Part shown: piece by piece, positions 60,638 through 64,000 of the stretch
Layout: every line of letters starts with the position of its first letter
How positions within the stretch are numbered: the first letter of the stretch is position 1
Source of the DNA: Streptomyces longwoodensis
GTDB lineage: Bacteria; Actinomycetota; Actinomycetes; Streptomycetales; Streptomycetaceae
Length of the DNA stretch: 64,000 nt
Direction: 5' to 3'
Assembly: GCF_001514125.1 (NCBI RefSeq)
Contig: NZ_KQ948560.1
Span: 109,256-173,255, forward strand
The notes under the pieces: generated by a model
The model's database searches: none
What the model saw: the letters and a program-made list of their open reading frames with translations, nothing else
Told to the model about the DNA's origin: nothing
Program-made: the position numbers and the translations under genes

Positions 60638-61182
60638 TGGGCCAGGCTCAGCTCGGGGTCCTCGCGGAGCTTGCCGAGCGCGCGGGAGACCGCCGACTTC
60701 ACCGTGCCGACCGAGACGCCGAGCACCTCGGCCGTCTGGGCCTCGCTGAGGTCCTCGTAGTACCTGAGGACGACCATCGCGCGCTGCCGGGCCGGGAGCT
60801 TGAGGATGGCGCGCCACATCGCGTCGTGCAGCGCCTGCCGCTCGGCCGGGTCGTCGTCGCCCGGGACGGGCTCCGGCTCGGGCAGCTCGTCGACGGCGAA
60901 CTCGTCCACCTTGCGCTTGCGCCACTGCGAGGTGCGGGTGTTCAGCAGGGCCCGGCGGACGTAGCCGTCGAGGGCGCGGTGGTCCTCGATGCGCTCCCAG
61001 GCGACGTACGTCTTGGCGAGCGCGGTCTGGAGCAGGTCCTCCGCGTCGCTGGGGTTCGCGGTCAGCGACCGCGCGGTGCGCAGCAGCACCGGCTGACGGG
61101 CGCGGACGTACGACGAGAACGACGGGTACGCCGACGGTCTCGTCATGCCGTGCGAGGCGCTGGTGCAGACGGGTGTGGTCAT
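60631..61182 (-). CDS. SigE-family (actinobacterial) ECF sigma factor
   Basis: 183 residues; an internal ATG at 61146 (MTRPSAYPSFSSY) is an alternative start. Region 2 is YVRARQPVLLRTARSLTANP and AEDLLQTALAKTYVAWERI. Region 4 is LPARQRAMVVLRYYEDLSEAQTAEVLGVSVGTVKSAVSRALGKLR. The protein is of the same family as the one at 38.1 kb. No anti-sigma gene is next to it. Both flanks carry degenerate tandem repeats (60525-60637 and 61384-61500). Confidence 0.9.
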   Translation of the reverse strand: MTTPVCTSASHGMTRPSAYPSFSSYVRARQPVLLRTARSLTANPSDAEDLLQTALAKTYVAWERIEDHRALDGYVRRALLNTRTSQWRKRKVDEFAVDELPEPEPVPGDDDPAERQALHDAMWRAILKLPARQRAMVVLRYYEDLSEAQTAEVLGVSVGTVKSAVSRALGKLREDPELSLAHA

Positions 61183-61623
61183 GGCTCCACGCTAGGAGCG
61201 GAGCGGCTCGCGCGGATCGGCCGCAGGTCCAGAAGGGAAGTCCCCCTCAGGTTGTAGGGGTGGTGCCGGCTCCACCTCCTGTAGGTGGACGGACGGGCGG
61301 GGAGCCGTGCGGGTTCACCCCTGGGGGCCGGCCGTAGCGGAGCGCGCCGGTGACGAGGCTCGGGCACGCTCGGGGCACGGCTGGCGGCGCGGTCCGGTGG
61401 TACGGCCTGGCGGCGCGGTCCGGCGGTACGGCCCTGCGGTACGGCCCTGCGGTACGGTCCGGCGGCGCGGCCCTGCGGTACGACCCTGCGGTGCGGCTGA
61501 CACGAAGACGTCCGCGCGACGGCGCCGAAGCACCGCCGCGCGGACGCTGTGACTACTACCCCTGAGCACACCGTTCCCCCCGGACGCGCGGGGCCGGGGA
61601 AAGGGCCGGCCCCGCGCACCGGA
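61183..61623. other. Intergenic region between the ECF sigma and NepA-like genes
   Basis: About 440 bases. It includes the nine-unit 13-base minisatellite described separately. A GGGGCCGG/CCGGCCCC dyad lies near 61589-61613, just after the NepA-like stop on the minus strand, and may terminate it. No gene seen. Confidence 0.5.
61384..61500. repeat. 13-base minisatellite, nine units
   Basis: Nine consecutive 13-base units of the form GCGGyrCGGyCCk start at 61384, 61397, 61410, 61423, 61436, 61449, 61462, 61475 and 61488. Two consecutive units (61423 and 61436) are identical. The period is not a multiple of three, so it is not a protein repeat. Confidence 0.85.
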
Positions 61624-61938
61624 TCACAGGAAGAGTGGGAAGAAGGTGACCCCGACGCTGCTGTTGCCCTGGTTGATGGCGGTGAACGCGGATCCGTCGA
61701 CCTGCGCGGTGCTGTTCTGGTTGGTGGCGCCGGACCCGACGGCGTTCTGCTGGGACGTGGACGAGTTGCCGTTGTTGTTGTGCCCGACACCGCTGCCGAC
61801 GACGCTCGCGACACCCGCGTTCGATCCGTCGTCCGCGAAGCCGCCGTTGTCCGCCGCCGCGATGCCGGTGAAGAGCACGGCGGCGAGCGGGAGGGCGGAG
61901 ACGGCGGCGATGACGCGGGCGGTACGGATGCTTGCCAT
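61624..61938 (-). CDS. nepA: NepA-like small secreted cell-wall protein
   Basis: 104 residues. Signal peptide (ARVIAAVSALPLAAVLFTGI, ending AAA) then a mature part of ~75 residues rich in Asn, Ser, Gly and Gln: VASVVGSGVGHNNNGNSSTS, QQNAVGSGATNQNSTAQVDG. It ends in the hydrophobic SSVGVTFFPLFL. There are no Cys. Composition and size resemble rodlin/NepA-type insoluble proteins of Streptomyces aerial hyphae. In S. coelicolor nepA lies near this ECF sigma gene and is driven by SigN, whose counterpart is at 19.1 kb here. The symbol rests on synteny and composition, from memory. AGGAACACC precedes the ATG. Confidence 0.6.
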   Translation of the reverse strand: MASIRTARVIAAVSALPLAAVLFTGIAAADNGGFADDGSNAGVASVVGSGVGHNNNGNSSTSQQNAVGSGATNQNSTAQVDGSAFTAINQGNSSVGVTFFPLFL

Positions 61939-62281
61939 GGTGTTCCTCCAGAACTCACGGACTCAAGTACGGGTCTGGCCAGGGCAGTTGGCCGACCGCC
62001 CCGGCGCCTTGACGACGTCGCGAGTCCAGAGTTGCCCAGCGCATACTCGACCAACCACCCCGAAAGGCATGATTCGCACGCAAGCGTGAGGACAAGTCGA
62101 TAAACCTCCACTGCCACCCTTCCGGGCATCACGCCACACCCCGGGCGCGCCGGATGCGCCCGGAGCCCGCACGGCGCATGAGGGGAAGCGTTCCGCCACG
62201 TTTTCGGCCATTCCCTTGCATACCGGCGCGTCGCACACCCTCCCCCTTCCCTTTTTCGAACGCGTGTACGAAACTCGATCC
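61939..62281. other. Divergent intergenic region
   Basis: About 340 bases between the NepA-like gene (minus) and the chromosomal Prim-Pol gene (plus). It must hold both promoters, but I find no clear consensus element. No RNA gene or repeat seen. Confidence 0.35.
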
Positions 62282-63202
62282 ATGGCCACCACCGACCGGT
62301 ACGCCCGCGCCCGGCATCCCGGGCACTCCCGGCAGGCCACGACGCTGGCCCTCGCCCACGCACTGTCGGCCGCCGAACGCGGCTTGGCGGTCATCCCCCT
62401 GTCCCGGACCAAGCTCCCGGCCCTGCGCTCCCCGCACCGCGACACCCCCGAACCCCCGGCGGGACCGCCGTGCCGCGGCGAGTGCGGACGCCTCGGCCAC
62501 GGGGTGTACGACGCGTCCGCCGACCCGGCCCGCGTGCGGGAGATGTTCGCCGCCGCGCCGTGGGCGACCGGCTACGGCATCGCCTGCGGCCTACCGCCCC
62601 ACCACCTCGTCGGCATCGACCTGGACACCAAGACGGGCACGAACTCCTCGACGGCCCTGCGCGAACTGGCGCTGCGGCACCTGTTCACCATCCCGCCGAC
62701 GGTCGTGGTCGTGACCCCGTCGGGGGGCCGCCACCTGTGGCTGACGGGGCCGCCGGACGTGGCGATCCCCAACTCCGCGAGCCGGCTGGCCCCCGGCATC
62801 GACGTCCGCGGCGCCGGCGGCTACCTGGTCGGCCCCGGCTCCCGCACCGACCACGGCGTCTACGCCACCGCCCCGGGCACGGCCCACCTGCCCCCGGCGC
62901 CCTGCCCGCGGGCCCTGCTGCACATCCTGCTCCCCCCGCCCCGCCCGGCGACCACGGCTGCCGCCCCGTCCCCCGAGGACACCCACGGCCACGGCCTGAT
63001 CCACTTCGTCCTCGCGGCCCACGAGGGCCAGCGCAACACCCGCCTCTTCTGGGCAGCCTGCCGCGCCTACGAGAACGGCATCGGCCCGACCCTCTCCGAG
63101 CCCCTGATCCAGGCAGCCGTCCACACGGGCCTCACCCCGAGAGAGGCCCGCTCGACGGTGGCTTCGGCGGCGCGGATGACGGGGCGGCGGGGGGTGGGGT
63201 GA
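62282..63202 (+). CDS. Chromosomal bifunctional primase/polymerase-like protein
   Basis: 306 residues from ATG at 62282. Prim-Pol motifs are LALAHALSAAERGLAVIPLS, a CxGxC segment (CRGECGRLGHG), VGIDLDTKTG with the catalytic acidic pair, VVTPSGGRHLWLTG and GIDVRGAGGYLVGPGS. The C-terminal ~80 residues are helical (RNTRLFWAACRAYENGIG). It is clearly related to the element's replication protein at 48.2 kb but lies in the conserved chromosome without any helicase partner. Role unknown: repair synthesis or a relic of another element. Confidence 0.85.
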   Translation: MATTDRYARARHPGHSRQATTLALAHALSAAERGLAVIPLSRTKLPALRSPHRDTPEPPAGPPCRGECGRLGHGVYDASADPARVREMFAAAPWATGYGIACGLPPHHLVGIDLDTKTGTNSSTALRELALRHLFTIPPTVVVVTPSGGRHLWLTGPPDVAIPNSASRLAPGIDVRGAGGYLVGPGSRTDHGVYATAPGTAHLPPAPCPRALLHILLPPPRPATTAAAPSPEDTHGHGLIHFVLAAHEGQRNTRLFWAACRAYENGIGPTLSEPLIQAAVHTGLTPREARSTVASAARMTGRRGVG

Positions 63203-63315
63203 GGGAAGCTCCGCGCGCGTGGGGGACGAGCGAGGCTTCCCCGGCGGGGCGCACTACCTCGCCGGGCCCTTGAATGTCCGGATCCAGAGCCGACTGCCCA
63301 TGAGGTGTTCGGTGT

Positions 63316-63516
63316 TCAGTGCTCGTGGCCGTGCTTGTGAAGTGCTGCAGCGGCCCGGAACCGGATGCGCCCGCAGCGGTCGCGCTCCGCGTCGGCAGCG
63401 TCCTCCGGGCAGCAGCAGTGCTGGGACAGCCAGCGCAGGTCGTCAGGGTCCAGCCAGAGAGGCACACGCCCCTTCTCCTGCTCACTCTCCGGGTCGGTCG
63501 GTACAGCGTCGGCCAT
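63316..63516 (-). CDS. Small Cys-rich conserved protein
   Basis: 66 residues (MADAVPTDPESEQEKGRVPL). VPLWLDPDDLRWLSQHCCCP is followed by ADAERDRCGRIRFRAAAALH. The CCCP and the later Cys may bind a metal. Proteins of this pattern are common in Streptomyces with no known role. TACGCT lies exactly 6 bases before the ATG, so the transcript is probably leaderless. Confidence 0.7.
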   Translation of the reverse strand: MADAVPTDPESEQEKGRVPLWLDPDDLRWLSQHCCCPEDAADAERDRCGRIRFRAAAALHKHGHEH

Positions 63517-63698
63517 GAGCGGAGCGTACTCCCGCCGTCGTCGGCGACACCTAGAACCCGCGTGAAGGGGAAGGCCACCCGCAACCTCGCCGGGCGCCCC
63601 CGCACGAGTGCCTCCACAGCACTGGACCGCCGCCGGGGTACCTTTCCCGCCCATCTCAAGGTCCCGGAAGCTCCCTGTGCACACACTGCCTTCCTGCT

Positions 63699-63971
63699 GT
63701 CCGAGACACGGCGATTGCCCAGCGGAACACGGGCCCGGGAGGCAGTTACGCCCGCCTGGCCGAGCTGGGAGCAGAACCGGTGGCGTTCTCCGAGGAGCTT
63801 CGGGCGCGGATGCCGAGCGAGGATGAGCGCACCGCCCCGAACCTCGCGGCCGGCACTCCGGTCCTGGAAATCTGCCGCACCGCCTTCACCGAGGACGAGC
63901 GCCCCGTGGAGGTCAACCAGATGCTCCTGGACGCCGGTTCGTACGTCCTGGAGTATTGCCTGAGCAGCTGA
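63699..63971 (+). pseudogene. Remnant of a GntR/UTRA-family regulator
   Basis: The frame reads VRDTAIAQRNTGPGGSYARL, then AELGAEPVAFSEELRARMPS, GTPVLEICRTAFTEDERPVE and VNQMLLDAGSYVLEYCLSS. This is the second half of a UTRA ligand domain of a GntR/HutC regulator. No winged helix precedes it; the DNA upstream codes for nothing similar. The 5' part has been lost, so it is probably a decayed gene. An ATG at 63780 could in principle start a 63-residue fragment. Confidence 0.65.
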
Positions 63972-64000
63972 GCTGTTACAGGAATCTCTACCTCATCAAG

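Noticed and set aside
61384..61500. Coding repeat or CRISPR
   Set aside because: The 13-base period is not a multiple of three and there are no spacers.

Overview
The window is high-GC actinobacterial chromosome, almost certainly Streptomyces. The evidence is the extreme GC at third codon positions, GTG starts, ATGA/GTGA coupled genes, and the gene order. The run upp, tadA, Dabb protein, sigF-like, sigN-like, and further on the SSI-like inhibitor, fadD-like gene, ECF sigma gene and a nepA-like gene, matches the conserved Streptomyces core around the S. coelicolor sigF/sigN locus. That synteny is from memory, not a search.

Left arm, 0.4-9.9 kb: a zinc formaldehyde-dehydrogenase-like enzyme, a membrane protein and a CopC-CopD copper protein. 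Then comes an iron-controlled divergon. A four-gene coupled minus-strand operon (penicillin-acylase-like Ntn hydrolase, siderophore-type acetyltransferase, cupin, SDR) faces a siderophore-interacting flavin reductase across a perfect 19-bp iron box. Next, 10-25 kb: a HhH-GPD protein, HerA-like ATPase, LytR_C protein, a 75-bp tandem repeat array, upp, tadA with its partner, tRNA-Ser(CGA), the tandem sigma factors, a MarR-MFS pair whose MFS carries three carboxypeptidase-regulatory-like domains, and a YceI protein carrying the same domain.

Middle, 25-39 kb: a TetR/MFS pair with a palindromic operator on the MFS promoter. An operon follows with a response regulator, histidine kinase, GT2-GtrA and GT39, likely for envelope glycosylation. 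Then DUF2797 and HGxxPAAW proteins, a MarR regulator with twin operators, a rhomboid protease, and an ECF sigma factor with its membrane partner.

39,212-52,406 is a 13.2-kb actinomycete integrative conjugative element (AICE) in tRNA-Arg(ACG). It is bounded by 47-bp att repeats. It encodes a GntR repressor with a gamma-glutamylcyclotransferase-like partner, a transfer module (DUF2637 protein, TraA-like, TraB translocase, small membrane proteins), a Prim-Pol plus DUF3631 replication module, and Xis plus a tyrosine integrase. Non-coding structure includes paired GTTGATGTCA sites inside both ends, CTGACACC octamers just after traB, CGTGAACR octamers inside the DUF2637 gene, and a 15-bp hairpin with GCTAC repeats before xis. 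The element carries its own tRNA terminator and has TTA (bldA-dependent) codons in its Prim-Pol gene and one transfer-module gene.

Right arm, 52.4-64 kb: tRNA-Arg(ACG), tRNA-Ser(GCT), an SSI-like protease inhibitor, a 1550-residue PAS/receiver protein with a degenerate kinase core and a long linker of repeated GRRRR motifs, an acyl-CoA ligase, an ECF sigma factor flanked by two minisatellites, a NepA-like wall protein, a chromosomal Prim-Pol and a truncated GntR remnant.
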